The position numbers were made by a program, and so were the translations under genes. This document shows positions 8,172 to 15,666 of a stretch of DNA of 43,638 nucleotides, piece after piece. Positions within the stretch are counted from its first letter, which is position 1, and every line of letters starts with the position of its first letter. The notes below the pieces were generated by a model. It had not been told where the DNA came from and did no database searches. It was given only the letters and a program-made list of their open reading frames with translations. This DNA comes from Gammaproteobacteria bacterium (lineage in GTDB: Bacteria > Pseudomonadota > Gammaproteobacteria > Arenicellales > JAANXG01), in the NCBI GenBank assembly GCA_024639325.1, contig JAHEIO010000028.1, forward strand, positions 1-43,638, given 5' to 3'.

Positions 8172-8733
8172 CTACCGCCAAAGGCAGCGCGATCCGCTTG
8201 CCAAGCTGCACCATCAACCAACGGAAGTCGGTATGCGGCCGGTCTCCTTTGGCGATGGATATCCATTCGCGCCCGGAAACCTTGCCGCTCGCGTAATAAT
8301 CGACTTCAACGGGAAGCACGATCTGACGCAGCAATTCATCCAGCCTTTCAAAGGTCGGCAGTTCCTCCCAAGCCACCTCGACCGCATCCGGGCGGCGCCG
8401 TGCAAGCCAGACAGCAACATCGCAGCAAAATCGATAGTGCAAACGGGACCCTTCAATGCCCGTATCCGTCGTTGCCTCAGCCTCGTGGCGGCCGAAGGAA
8501 GCAATACGCCGGGGAAACTCTTGCAGTGCCTGTCCGGCCGACTGATAGTGGGTGACGCCGTCTGGAAACGCCCTGATGAAACACAAACTCTGGTGAAACG
8601 ATCCCAGCAGTGATGCCTTCGGTATCTGCTCGCGTCGCAGCGCCTCCATCGGATCAAGCTTTTCCCTCGCCGCCTCGGGTGTGTATACGCCCAGTATTCG
8701 ATGCAGTTTTCTAATAGACGCGCTTATCGACAT
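8149..8733 (-). CDS. Conserved-looking hypothetical protein upstream of phosphoesterase
   Basis: A 194-residue protein that I do not recognise. It begins MSISASIRKLHRILGVYTPEAAREKLDPMEALRREQ. It has no signal peptide, membrane segment or nucleotide-binding motif, a mixed alpha/beta composition, and a segment rich in Arg and Asp in the middle. Coding character is supported by the length, by the conserved-looking RFCCDVAVWLARRRP region, and by the 23-base overlap with the downstream metallophosphoesterase gene. The two may form a pair. The abrupt end (GVRRSI) leaves open a C-terminal truncation. Confidence 0.55.
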   Translation of the reverse strand: MSISASIRKLHRILGVYTPEAAREKLDPMEALRREQIPKASLLGSFHQSLCFIRAFPDGVTHYQSAGQALQEFPRRIASFGRHEAEATTDTGIEGSRLHYRFCCDVAVWLARRRPDAVEVAWEELPTFERLDELLRQIVLPVEVDYYASGKVSGREWISIAKGDRPHTDFRWLMVQLGKRIALPLAVDGVRRSI

Positions 8734-8831
8734 GACACGGGAATTATCACATAAACGCGCATCATGCCAATCAGGTTGCGCGTTCCATTCTACATGGCTT
8801 GCAATTACATAGCGTGGGGTACAATTCCGTC

Positions 8832-9053
8832 ATGAAACTTGCCGAAAGTCTGCCGCATGCATTGAAGGCGCGGGGCGCAGGCGAAATGTTAGGAATTTCC
8901 GGAGACTTCGCGCTGCCCTTATTCAAAGTCATTTCCGATTCCGCTATTCTGCCGCACTACACCCTAAGCCACGAGCCCGCGGCAGGGTTCGCCGCCGACG
9001 CTGCGGCTCGAATGCGTTCCTGTCTGGGCGTTGCGGTTGTGACCTAAGGCGCG
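8832..9053 (+). pseudogene. Truncated thiamine-diphosphate-dependent 2-oxoacid decarboxylase remnant
   Basis: From the ATG at 8832 the frame reads MKLAESLPHALKARGAGEM, then GISGDFALPLFKVI and LSHEPAAGFAADAAARM. This is the Pyr-domain start of indolepyruvate/phenylpyruvate decarboxylase-type enzymes, including the catalytic Glu of HEPAAGFAADAAAR. After residue 71 (VAVVT) a TAA at 9045-9047 stands where the family has the Tyr of VTYGAG. The frame then reads GAA before homology stops at about 9053, next to the end of the DAHP synthase gene. About 70 of the expected 540 or so residues remain. This is a dead fragment produced by deletion or rearrangement; the retained motif is clear by recall of the family. 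Confidence 0.75.
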
Positions 9054-9055
9054 GC

Positions 9056-10441
9056 TTACCGCATGAGATGATCGACGGCGTGCGCGTTGTTTGCGCTGCG
9101 CCTGTTTTTCAGCTCCTCGGCTATGAGAAAAGCCAGTTCCAGCCCCTGCGAGGCGTTGAGGCGCGGGTCACACAAGGTGTGATAGCGGTCGACCAGCCGG
9201 TCTTCCGTGATGGCGTGGGCACCGCCGGTGCATTCGGTGACGTTCCGGCCCGTCATTTCGATATGGATCCCGCCGGGAAATGTCCCTTCCGATGCGTGCA
9301 CCTGAAAAAATGCCCGCACTTCCGACAGAATGTCCTTGAAGTCCCGGGTTTTGTATCCGCTCGACGACACGTGTGTATTCGCGTGCATCGGATCGCACGA
9401 CCAAACGACTTTGCGTCCCGCGCCGGCGACGGCACGGATCATTCCCGATAGTTTTGCGAGGGTGTTTTCCACTCCCAATCGGGTGATCAGTGTAATCCTG
9501 CCCGCTTCGTTTTGTGGATCCAGTATATCCAGCAAATACAAAAGATCGTCGTTGCGGATATCCGGCCCGCATTTGATCCCTATGGGATTAGCAATCCCCC
9601 GGACGAACTCGATGTGCGCTCCATCCGGTGCGCGCGTGCGATTGCCGATCCACAGGGTGTGCGCCGAACAGTCGTACCAGCGTTCATCCGGATCCTGACG
9701 GGTAAGGGCCTCCTCGTAAGGCAGAAGCAATGCTTCGTGGGACGTGAACAGATCGGTTTCACTGATTTGCGGCGTCGTGTCGGCGGACAGGCCGCAGGCG
9801 GCCATGAACTCCAGCGTCTCGGTGAGACGATCGGCCAGTTCCCCGTAACGCGTGCTCTGGGGCGTCTCGGCGACGAAATCGAGGTTCCAGCTGTGCACCT
9901 GGTTCAAGTCGGCCAGACCACCCTGCGCGAACGCCCTGATCAGGTTGAGCGAGGCAGATGCCTGCGCGTATGCGGTGATCATGCGCCTGGGATCGGGTGT
10001 GCGTGCGCCGGCTTGAAACTCCGCGGAATTGACGATATCGCCACGGTAGCTTTCCAGTTCGAGCCCATCCCTCGCTTCCGTCGGTGACGATCTCGGTTTC
10101 GCGAACTGTCCGGCTAAACGGCCGACTTTGACCACGGGGCAAGCCGCGCCAAACGTAAGGATCACCGACATCTGCAGAAGCACGCGGAGGGTATCGCGAA
10201 TATTGTCGGTGCCAAAGTCGCCGAAACTCTCGGCACAATCCCCGCCTTGGAGTAGGAACGCATCGCCGTCCGCGGCCTTCGACAGCATTTCCCTCAGGCG
10301 GCGAATCTCGCCGGTAAGTACCAGGGGTGGATATCCACGTAGCGTTTCCTCGGTGCGTGCAAGTTCGGCGCTGTCCGGATATTCCGGAATTTGATTCGCG
10401 GGTTTATTTCGCCAACTTCCTGGCGCCCATTGGTTGCTCAT
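9056..10441 (-). CDS. Class II 3-deoxy-7-phosphoheptulonate (DAHP) synthase
   Basis: A 461-residue plant-type (class II) DAHP synthase, which joins phosphoenolpyruvate and erythrose-4-phosphate in the first step of the shikimate pathway. Visible hallmarks are the N-terminal [43 protein letters not shown], the WIGNRTR segment, [19 protein letters not shown], and the metal-site [15 protein letters not shown]. Length is normal for the family. It is monocistronic as far as visible, and its 3' end borders the truncated decarboxylase pseudogene. The start ATG at 10441 gives the family N-terminus. Confidence 0.95.
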   Translation of the reverse strand: MSNQWAPGSWRNKPANQIPEYPDSAELARTEETLRGYPPLVLTGEIRRLREMLSKAADGDAFLLQGGDCAESFGDFGTDNIRDTLRVLLQMSVILTFGAACPVVKVGRLAGQFAKPRSSPTEARDGLELESYRGDIVNSAEFQAGARTPDPRRMITAYAQASASLNLIRAFAQGGLADLNQVHSWNLDFVAETPQSTRYGELADRLTETLEFMAACGLSADTTPQISETDLFTSHEALLLPYEEALTRQDPDERWYDCSAHTLWIGNRTRAPDGAHIEFVRGIANPIGIKCGPDIRNDDLLYLLDILDPQNEAGRITLITRLGVENTLAKLSGMIRAVAGAGRKVVWSCDPMHANTHVSSSGYKTRDFKDILSEVRAFFQVHASEGTFPGGIHIEMTGRNVTECTGGAHAITEDRLVDRYHTLCDPRLNASQGLELAFLIAEELKNRRSANNAHAVDHLMR

Positions 10442-10581
10442 GGATTGACTACTTTGCCAGCCGCAGTGACGGGTGGTTGCGGCGTTTCGATGTACAATAT
10501 GGTAACAGACATCGGTGGCAGGGCAGCAAACGTTCCGACGTCAAAATCATCATAATTGTAACGCAGTCCGCTATTGGAAAT

Positions 10582-10740
10582 ATGATCCGGGACCCAGACG
10601 AGTCCATACCGCCTGCTGAGCCGGCCGAACCGGGAGAATCGCCGGGCCGTATCGAAATGGCTCCAGAGGGTACGCTCGAGCAATCTGCTGGAAAGGCCAG
10701 GCGCGTGCTGGAACGCGGAACGAAAGCTGCTGACGAGTAA
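10582..10740 (+). CDS. Possible small acidic protein (53 aa) in the 10442-10747 gap
   Basis: An ATG at 10582 opens a 52-codon frame ending TAA at 10738-10740. The product is hydrophilic, rich in Pro and Glu, and begins MIRDPDESIPPAEPAEPGES. It has no recognisable domain and only a weak ribosome site (GGAAAT). It lies head-to-head with the DAHP synthase gene and tail-to-tail with the SirB2 gene. The rest of 10442-10747 would hold the DAHP synthase promoter, for which I see no clear boxes. It may be spurious. Confidence 0.25.
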   Translation: MIRDPDESIPPAEPAEPGESPGRIEMAPEGTLEQSAGKARRVLERGTKAADE

Positions 10741-10747
10741 AGCAGTT

Positions 10748-11134
10748 TTACAACAAGAACGGGGTCCGAGTCACCGCGACGATAACGATGTAAAGAAAGA
10801 CCGCTTGCGCCAGAACCCATGCGATGAGCTTTGACCGCCGGGTCTTGCAAAAACGAAAAGCCGCCATACCCAATCCTATATACAGAACCAGACAGACGAT
10901 TTTCACATTCAGCCAAGTCAATGCGCCGGGATACTGATGGGTGACAACGACCAATCCGATGGCGCTGGCCAGCAGCAGGCTGTCAACCACGTGCGGGACG
11001 ACACGTACCCAGGTGGCCTCAAGGCGTTTAGGATCGCTGAACATCCAATAACCTCTGCTAAAGAAAAGAACATACGCCACAAGCGCACAGGTCACGTGGA
11101 CTGTCTTGATAACGATGTAGATCGTGTAGGCCAT
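10748..11134 (-). CDS. SirB2-family membrane protein
   Basis: A 128-residue protein with four predicted transmembrane helices (about residues 5-25, 45-65, 72-92 and 103-123). The N-terminus is MAYTIYIVIKTVHVTCALV and motifs include LFFSRGYWM and VVPHVVDSLLLASA. These are features of the SirB2 family, inner-membrane proteins of uncertain role that are common in Gammaproteobacteria. It lies 32 bases downstream of the hemerythrin gene on the same strand, so the two could be co-transcribed. Confidence 0.8.
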   Translation of the reverse strand: MAYTIYIVIKTVHVTCALVAYVLFFSRGYWMFSDPKRLEATWVRVVPHVVDSLLLASAIGLVVVTHQYPGALTWLNVKIVCLVLYIGLGMAAFRFCKTRRSKLIAWVLAQAVFLYIVIVAVTRTPFLL

Positions 11135-11166
11135 TCAAGCCCGCAACCCGAATTTACCGCGACCTT

Positions 11167-11619
11167 TTAGCGCAAACCCTTCTCTCGAAAAAATTCCCTG
11201 TATTTATAATCCTCTTCATTGATGTGATTAATCAGCCAATCCCAAAGCATCGAGCCGAATTTTTCCTTAAAGGCGATCTTGCGGTTGTTGATTTTCGACT
11301 GTACCTTGATCAGGTCGTTTACGAACCTATCGTGCAGCTGCTTGTGCGCATCGAAGTATGGATAACCATGCGCCTTCATCAGCTCCTCTTCCTCGCTGAA
11401 ATGAGTTTGCACGTAGCGCGTGACGCGCGAAAAAAGCGCATCTATTCTGTGCCAGTCCTTGTTGGTAGCTTCTTTTTTTGCGAGATCTTCGACAATCTGG
11501 TTGAATTCCACGGCGTAGCTCGCCAGACGAAGATGCTGCCGGTTTATTGAATTGACACCCACGTCTTTCAAAAGGCAGTGGGACGCGTTTTTGGGATTGG
11601 AGCTTTTCAGGCCAAACAT
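11167..11619 (-). CDS. Bacteriohemerythrin
   Basis: A 150-residue four-helix hemerythrin. All di-iron ligands are visible: His29 (NRQH), His73 and Glu77 (HFSEEEE), His92 and His96 (HKQLH), and His132 and Asp137 (HINEED). It is cytoplasmic, with no signal peptide or membrane segment. Such proteins bind O2 and in some bacteria react with or protect against NO. Its place between the heme d1 cluster and a heme-copper/NO-reductase candidate makes an O2- or NO-handling role attractive, but that is inference. A TATAAT-like -10 (minus strand, 11646-11651) lies just upstream. Confidence 0.92.
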   Translation of the reverse strand: MFGLKSSNPKNASHCLLKDVGVNSINRQHLRLASYAVEFNQIVEDLAKKEATNKDWHRIDALFSRVTRYVQTHFSEEEELMKAHGYPYFDAHKQLHDRFVNDLIKVQSKINNRKIAFKEKFGSMLWDWLINHINEEDYKYREFFREKGLR

Positions 11620-11658
11620 ATTCCAGCTCTTTTTCGTGTGTGGCGATTATAAATCAAT

Positions 11659-11679
11659 CTAGCCGTATACGCAGGCTAG
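11659..11679 (-). terminator. Hairpin between exported protein gene and hemerythrin
   Basis: CTAGCC (11659-11664) and GGCTAG (11674-11679) form a 6-bp stem with a 9-base loop, 7 bases past the stop of the minus-strand gene ending at 11686. On the minus strand it is followed by an A/T-rich stretch (ATTGATTTATAAT). It could end that transcript; the same A/T stretch contains the likely -10 of the hemerythrin gene. Confidence 0.35.
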
Positions 11680-11685
11680 CGGCAG

Positions 11686-12198
11686 CTATTCCGCCTGGTC
11701 TGGAACCAGGTCATAGGCCGTGACGTGGTCTTTGACCATGCCCTTTTGAATGATTTTCATTCCGTTGTCATTGAACTCTATTCTGCAGGGCGTTGAAACG
11801 CCACAGTCAAAATAATATTCTTCCTCGATGATCCGGATGGTATCCAGCTGCGCGACAATCCTTTCCTCTAGCACCCCGAACGTGTCCGAAATGTAGGCGC
11901 TCCCCGACGTCCTGCTCACCGCCGATTTGAAGGCTGTGCGTATCGCGTCCGGGCTGATTGTCGTGGAATAGGGAAAGGGAATGATCAGCCTGACTATGCG
12001 GTTTTCAGGATAAAATCTTATGTAATGGCTATTACGCGAGGCGCGCGCCATCTCGCCGTTATTCTGTTCTCTCGAGTAGTAGCCGGAGTAGATGTCGAAA
12101 TCGCTTCCAGCAGGATCCGCCAAAGCCATTTTGAACAACAGCATGCATAGACACCAAACCACCACGCAATGTCTGCACGACCGGCAGTATATGTTCAC
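11686..12198 (-). CDS. Exported protein of unknown function
   Basis: A 170-residue protein starting at a GTG (12196-12198). The hydrophobic N-terminal stretch rich in Cys (CVVVWCLCMLLF) ends ALADPAG, consistent with a cleavable signal peptide of about 27 residues. The mature part is polar with two later Cys (FDCGVSTPC) that could form a disulfide. I recognise no domain. The start codon lies inside the loop of a perfect 9-bp inverted repeat (12185-12226), which could fold in the mRNA or bind a regulator. The gene is divergent from the plus-strand SCO/DUF420 group. Confidence 0.5.
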   Translation of the reverse strand: MNIYCRSCRHCVVVWCLCMLLFKMALADPAGSDFDIYSGYYSREQNNGEMARASRNSHYIRFYPENRIVRLIIPFPYSTTISPDAIRTAFKSAVSRTSGSAYISDTFGVLEERIVAQLDTIRIIEEEYYFDCGVSTPCRIEFNDNGMKIIQKGMVKDHVTAYDLVPDQAE

Positions 12199-12226
12199 TA
12201 ATGCTCTCGCCTCATTGCATATACTG
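12185..12226. promoter_or_regulatory. Perfect 9-bp inverted repeat between divergent genes
   Basis: CAGTATATG at 12185-12193 and CATATACTG at 12218-12226 are exact inverse complements separated by 24 bases. On the minus strand the loop carries a purine-rich GAGGCGAGAG, a plausible ribosome site, and the GTG start of the exported-protein gene, so a leader hairpin would present or hide the start. It may alternatively be an operator for both divergent genes. Confidence 0.45.
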
Positions 12227-12252
12227 GTAGAATACCATCGATTGATTTACAT

Positions 12253-12627
12253 GTGCTGCGTACCACGTTTTTGAACAACGAAATCTCCATACAGCGATAT
12301 AATTTCCTCTCAATCCTCGGTCGAATACAAACAGCTCTGCCGGTCGTTTTAGTGCTCCTGTCTATTTTCTCCTGGGACTGGTCACATGCGCAGAGCGACT
12401 CTGGTGTCGAGCGAGTGAGTGCTTCGGTGACGAGCCACCAAACGCAGGTGAATGAAGAGAACCCTCTCGCCGTGGAGCCCGGTCAGGCCCAGGAAAAACC
12501 GAATAAGTTGACCACATTCTTTAAAATCGGGATCTTGATCAACGCCCTGATACTGCTGCTGTTTGCTGTCTGGGTCATCAGAGAATGGAAAAAGAACGGG
12601 AAAAAAAGCGGGGAAACCGGGAATTGA
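12253..12627 (+). CDS. Small membrane protein ahead of SCO1 gene
   Basis: A 124-residue frame from GTG 12253; a TTG at 12271 is an alternative start. An N-terminal hydrophobic segment (TALPVVLVLLSIF) with a possible signal cleavage at HAQS is followed by a polar region rich in Glu and Gln (about residues 48-85). A C-terminal transmembrane helix (ILINALILLLFAVWVI) ends in a basic tail. No family is recognised. It overlaps the next gene (SCO) by up to 43 bases, so it probably belongs to the same copper/oxidase-assembly transcript. Confidence 0.5.
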   Translation: MLRTTFLNNEISIQRYNFLSILGRIQTALPVVLVLLSIFSWDWSHAQSDSGVERVSASVTSHQTQVNEENPLAVEPGQAQEKPNKLTTFFKIGILINALILLLFAVWVIREWKKNGKKSGETGN

Positions 12628-13259
12628 AGAAATATTTCCCAATAGGGACCATTACTCTGTTCGGGATTCTTGTGTGTCTTGTGATTGCGGCGAGCGTGCT
12701 GGTAAACAGATTGATCCCGGACATCCCGAACGATCTTGCCGGTGTACTGCGGCCGGCCCCAAGGGCGTTACAGCCGATTGCATTCAAGGATCACAAGGGC
12801 AGGCTCTATACTCTGGCGGAGCTGGAGGGGAAGTGGACGTTCCTCTTTTTTGGATACACCTACTGCCCGGACATCTGCCCGACGACGTTAACACTGTTGA
12901 CCTCGCTGGTCGACCAGCTCGGGCAGGAGCCGGGTGTGGCGGAAGAGATCCAGGTCGTATTCGTTTCCGTCGATCCGCAGCGTGATAAACCCGAGACCCT
13001 TGCCCGGTATCTGGCCTATTTCAACGATGAATTCGTCGGCATCACGGCCGATGAAACCAAGACCCGCGCCTTCGCGGACCAGTTCGGTGCCTTGTTTTTC
13101 AAGGAGCGGGAAACGGACCCGGAAAACTATCTGATGGCTCACGCCAGTTCAATATATCTCATCGGGCCGAACGCGGAAATCATCGCGTCGTTTTCACCGC
13201 CCCACGATCACAATACCATAGCGTCACAGTTTCGTATAATTCGAAAGCTGAAATCATAA
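12585..13259 (+). CDS. SCO1/SenC family copper chaperone
   Basis: A 224-residue membrane-anchored thioredoxin-fold protein. A basic N-terminus and one transmembrane helix (about residues 20-42) precede the SCO domain, which has the copper motif TYCPDICPTT (CxxxC) and the later conserved His in LMAHASSIYLIGP. SCO proteins deliver copper to, or reduce, the CuA site of subunit II of heme-copper enzymes. A CuA subunit II is encoded at 20962-21498. The start is uncertain: ATG 12585 overlaps the upstream gene by 43 bases, while TTG 12624 would give a 4-base overlap (TTGA). It is one of two SCO genes in this island. Confidence 0.88.
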   Translation: MEKEREKKRGNRELKKYFPIGTITLFGILVCLVIAASVLVNRLIPDIPNDLAGVLRPAPRALQPIAFKDHKGRLYTLAELEGKWTFLFFGYTYCPDICPTTLTLLTSLVDQLGQEPGVAEEIQVVFVSVDPQRDKPETLARYLAYFNDEFVGITADETKTRAFADQFGALFFKERETDPENYLMAHASSIYLIGPNAEIIASFSPPHDHNTIASQFRIIRKLKS

Positions 13260-13273
13260 TCCTTCAACCCTAC

Positions 13274-13702
13274 ATGGACCTCATACCGGTTATTCCACCG
13301 TTCCTGGCAGTGCTCAACACCACGGCGGCATTGTTGGTGATCACAGGATACGTTTTCATTCGAAAAGGGAACCGCTCGGTACACAGGGCCTGTATGGTCA
13401 GCGCTCTCTTGGTATCCACCATCTTCATGGTGTTCTATCTTTATTACCATGCAAAGATCGGCAACATACCTTTCGCGGGCACCGGAATCGTTCGACCGAT
13501 CTATTTTTCAGTCCTGGCAACCCATGTGATACTGGCAGCGTTTCTGTTCCCCATGGCCCTGGTCACGGCAGGATTCGCGATCAGAAGTAAGATTACACGG
13601 CATCGACGGATAGCCCGGTGGACGCTGCCGATATGGCTGTATGTCTCCGTTACGGGGGTTGTCATCTATTTCATGGCATTTCACATGTACCCCGGCGCGT
13701 AA
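13274..13702 (+). CDS. DUF420 family membrane protein
   Basis: A 142-residue integral membrane protein with four transmembrane helices and conserved histidines in RSVHRACM, YLYYHAK, LATHVILA and FHMYPG. This is the DUF420 (CtaM/YozB) pattern, a family linked to assembly of CuA-type heme-copper oxidases. It starts 14 bases after the SCO gene, so the two are probably co-transcribed. It runs convergently into the degenerate heme-copper gene, with a composite hairpin between them. Confidence 0.85.
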   Translation: MDLIPVIPPFLAVLNTTAALLVITGYVFIRKGNRSVHRACMVSALLVSTIFMVFYLYYHAKIGNIPFAGTGIVRPIYFSVLATHVILAAFLFPMALVTAGFAIRSKITRHRRIARWTLPIWLYVSVTGVVIYFMAFHMYPGA

Positions 13703-13711
13703 ACAGTGAAT

Positions 13712-13749
13712 CCCGCGTTGTCAGTCAAAAATTGACTCGTTGGCGCGGG
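13712..13749. terminator. Composite hairpin between convergent genes
   Basis: CCCGCG (13712-13717) pairs with CGCGGG (13744-13749), and inside it AGTCAA (13723-13728) pairs with TTGACT (13732-13737) around an AAA loop, with unpaired bases between the two stems. It lies between the DUF420 gene and the end of the heme-copper-like gene and overlaps the last codons of the latter. It is a candidate bidirectional terminator without a clear T-run. Confidence 0.4.
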
Positions 13750-15133
13750 TGGTCGTCATCGCCCGATACACGATGATCAGGAAGAGAATGCCGCCGATAA
13801 CGGCGATCAGACCGCCAAGCCCCATTAGCCCCATTCCGGCGATTTTCTCTATGCCGTCCAGCGCCTGTGACTCGCCCGCGGTCTTTCTCTGAACACCGTA
13901 ACCACCTGACCATGCCAGACCAATGACATGGAGCAATTGGCCCGCTCCATAAAACCAGGGTTGCAGGACCACCATCCGGCCCCGGGGCCGTCTGAATCCG
14001 AGTAAAGGCAGGATGTGGTAAGTCACACCCATATATGCCAGCGTGACGGCGACAATGGAGCCATGATAATGGGCCGGGACCGTCACATCGCTGCCCTGGA
14101 TCATGAATCCGATCACGCCGCCCACGCCAAACAGTATCATCGACGATAGCAGCGAGGATCTTTCCGCGCTGAGGTTCTTTTCGCTTCGATAAGAATTAAC
14201 CAGATTGAACAGGATGATGAGACCGATAGGCAGTGCGGCCAGGCCTCCCCCGTACTGCATCAACCAGGTCATGGTTTGAATGTGATCTCCCGACTCGATA
14301 TCGAAGCGATAAGCCATCGGAGTCAGCAGCGCGGGGGTGAGTCCGATAATAAACAGAAATAAAACGACCCGCGGCGTCAATCTGGAGGTGATTCCGGACA
14401 CGGTAGCCAGCCACAGCCAGGACACGAGCATCAGCTGGACATGGACGAACTGCAACGTGTGGCCGCTTCCCCAGAACAGGAGTTCGAAGTAGCGTTCGCC
14501 TTCGATCGTGTCCGGCAGGCGAATGTAAGAAGCGAACAGCGCGCCGATGGAAACAAAAGCCGATATTAGTGCTGAATACAACCCGAACCGGAGCGCGCCC
14601 TGTCCGCTCACCAGCGCCCCGATTGGTCTCGAACACAGCAGTCCGCGGATCACCAGGATCAAAAAACCCACACCGAAAACAATTAATCCCGCAAAAAAGA
14701 ACGGGTCTGCCAATATCGGTATATAGTTGGTCATCATTGGCCCTCCGGCGCCCACGAAAGGCGAGAGAGCCAGGATCAATGAACCGGCGATACAAAAGAA
14801 AAGGGCCATCCAGCCGGACCGTTGACCCGCGACCTTGCTGTTGATGCTCCAGAACACACCTGCCATCGACAGGAACCAAACCAGCACGGTCATGTCCACA
14901 TGAACGACGAGAGCGGTGTGGAAAATATCCGTCCACGGAAAGATGTGCTGAAGGAATGGTGTGCGCGACAGCACTATGACCACGGTCAGAAGACCGCCGA
15001 CTACCAGTGAGCCCAGGGCAAGCAGCAGCCAACCGGTGCTCAACCGGCGGACACTGGCCTCCGGCATGTCGAGCACGTAGGCGTTAAGATATTCGTGCCG
15101 GCTGTGTTGGGCCGGAGGAAACGCCCTGATCAA
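13721..15133 (-). CDS. Heme-copper oxidase subunit I-like protein lacking the CuB His pair
   Basis: A 470-residue polytopic protein with the subunit I layout (about 12 helices). Helix II has the low-spin heme His (VVHVDM, His78). Helix VI has a GSGHTLQFV motif (His225). Helix X has PAHYHG (His355 and His357), the usual ligands of the high- and low-spin hemes. The helix VII region, where heme-copper enzymes carry the adjacent His pair for CuB, reads LTPALLTPMAYRF (265-277); no HH occurs anywhere in the protein. The position of the cross-linked Tyr (His+4) is Phe. A normal CuB site therefore seems absent. It is encoded last in the minus-strand operon, overlapping the 178-residue gene by 4 bases. 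Function is unknown: perhaps a heme-bearing membrane electron-transfer partner of the adjacent cytochrome b fusion. Confidence 0.8.
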   Translation of the reverse strand: MIRAFPPAQHSRHEYLNAYVLDMPEASVRRLSTGWLLLALGSLVVGGLLTVVIVLSRTPFLQHIFPWTDIFHTALVVHVDMTVLVWFLSMAGVFWSINSKVAGQRSGWMALFFCIAGSLILALSPFVGAGGPMMTNYIPILADPFFFAGLIVFGVGFLILVIRGLLCSRPIGALVSGQGALRFGLYSALISAFVSIGALFASYIRLPDTIEGERYFELLFWGSGHTLQFVHVQLMLVSWLWLATVSGITSRLTPRVVLFLFIIGLTPALLTPMAYRFDIESGDHIQTMTWLMQYGGGLAALPIGLIILFNLVNSYRSEKNLSAERSSLLSSMILFGVGGVIGFMIQGSDVTVPAHYHGSIVAVTLAYMGVTYHILPLLGFRRPRGRMVVLQPWFYGAGQLLHVIGLAWSGGYGVQRKTAGESQALDGIEKIAGMGLMGLGGLIAVIGGILFLIIVYRAMTTTRANESIFD

Positions 15134-15666
15134 TTGACAGAAAACCCGTTTTTATCCGGATCGAAAGATAACACGAGGCGTTGTGCAGGCAACAATTTCA
15201 CGGTCTTTTCGAACTCGAAAGTGGGGCCGTCCACGTTTGAATCGTCGTTCATCCAGACCGAAAGATGGTGTTGTCCCTTAGGCACCTTGATGTTCCGGTA
15301 CACATCGATGCTCTGGTCCTGATAGAGGCCGGGAGGCCGGAGGACCTCCCTGGCGGCGAGCTCGCCATTGAGGCGCAGTTCGATGGTTACCGGCGAGCGC
15401 TGGCGCGGGCAGTCCATGGGCTTGCGCATATTCGGAGCCAGTTTGTCGAGCTCTTCCTGGGTGAGCACGCTGCATTCGGAAACCCGCTTCGAGGCGTGCC
15501 CGAAGGCCAATGTGACAACCGCACTGTTCTCGGCGAGCTGCCGATAGGGTGGGCTGAATGAAAAATACCAGACGATGGCCATGAACACCGCATAGTTGAC
15601 CGCCTGCAGCAGGAGGTAACCGACGTTGCTCCGGCTTGGTGCAATTTGCGGGTTAGATTCCGGCAT
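15130..15666 (-). CDS. Membrane-anchored periplasmic protein of the respiratory island
   Basis: A 178-residue protein with one N-terminal transmembrane helix (about residues 15-36) and a soluble, beta-rich C-terminal domain with two Cys (VSECSV and MDCPRQ). I recognise no catalytic motif. It overlaps the cytochrome b fusion gene by 14 bases and the heme-copper-like gene by 4 bases, so the three are tightly coupled in translation and probably make one complex. It may serve as an accessory or assembly subunit. Confidence 0.65.
   Translation of the reverse strand: MPESNPQIAPSRSNVGYLLLQAVNYAVFMAIVWYFSFSPPYRQLAENSAVVTLAFGHASKRVSECSVLTQEELDKLAPNMRKPMDCPRQRSPVTIELRLNGELAAREVLRPPGLYQDQSIDVYRNIKVPKGQHHLSVWMNDDSNVDGPTFEFEKTVKLLPAQRLVLSFDPDKNGFSVN

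Noticed and set aside
14196-15032. 278-codon minus-strand frame inside the heme-copper-like gene
   Set aside because: It is an out-of-frame shadow rich in Arg and His; the main frame has all the membrane helices and heme ligands.
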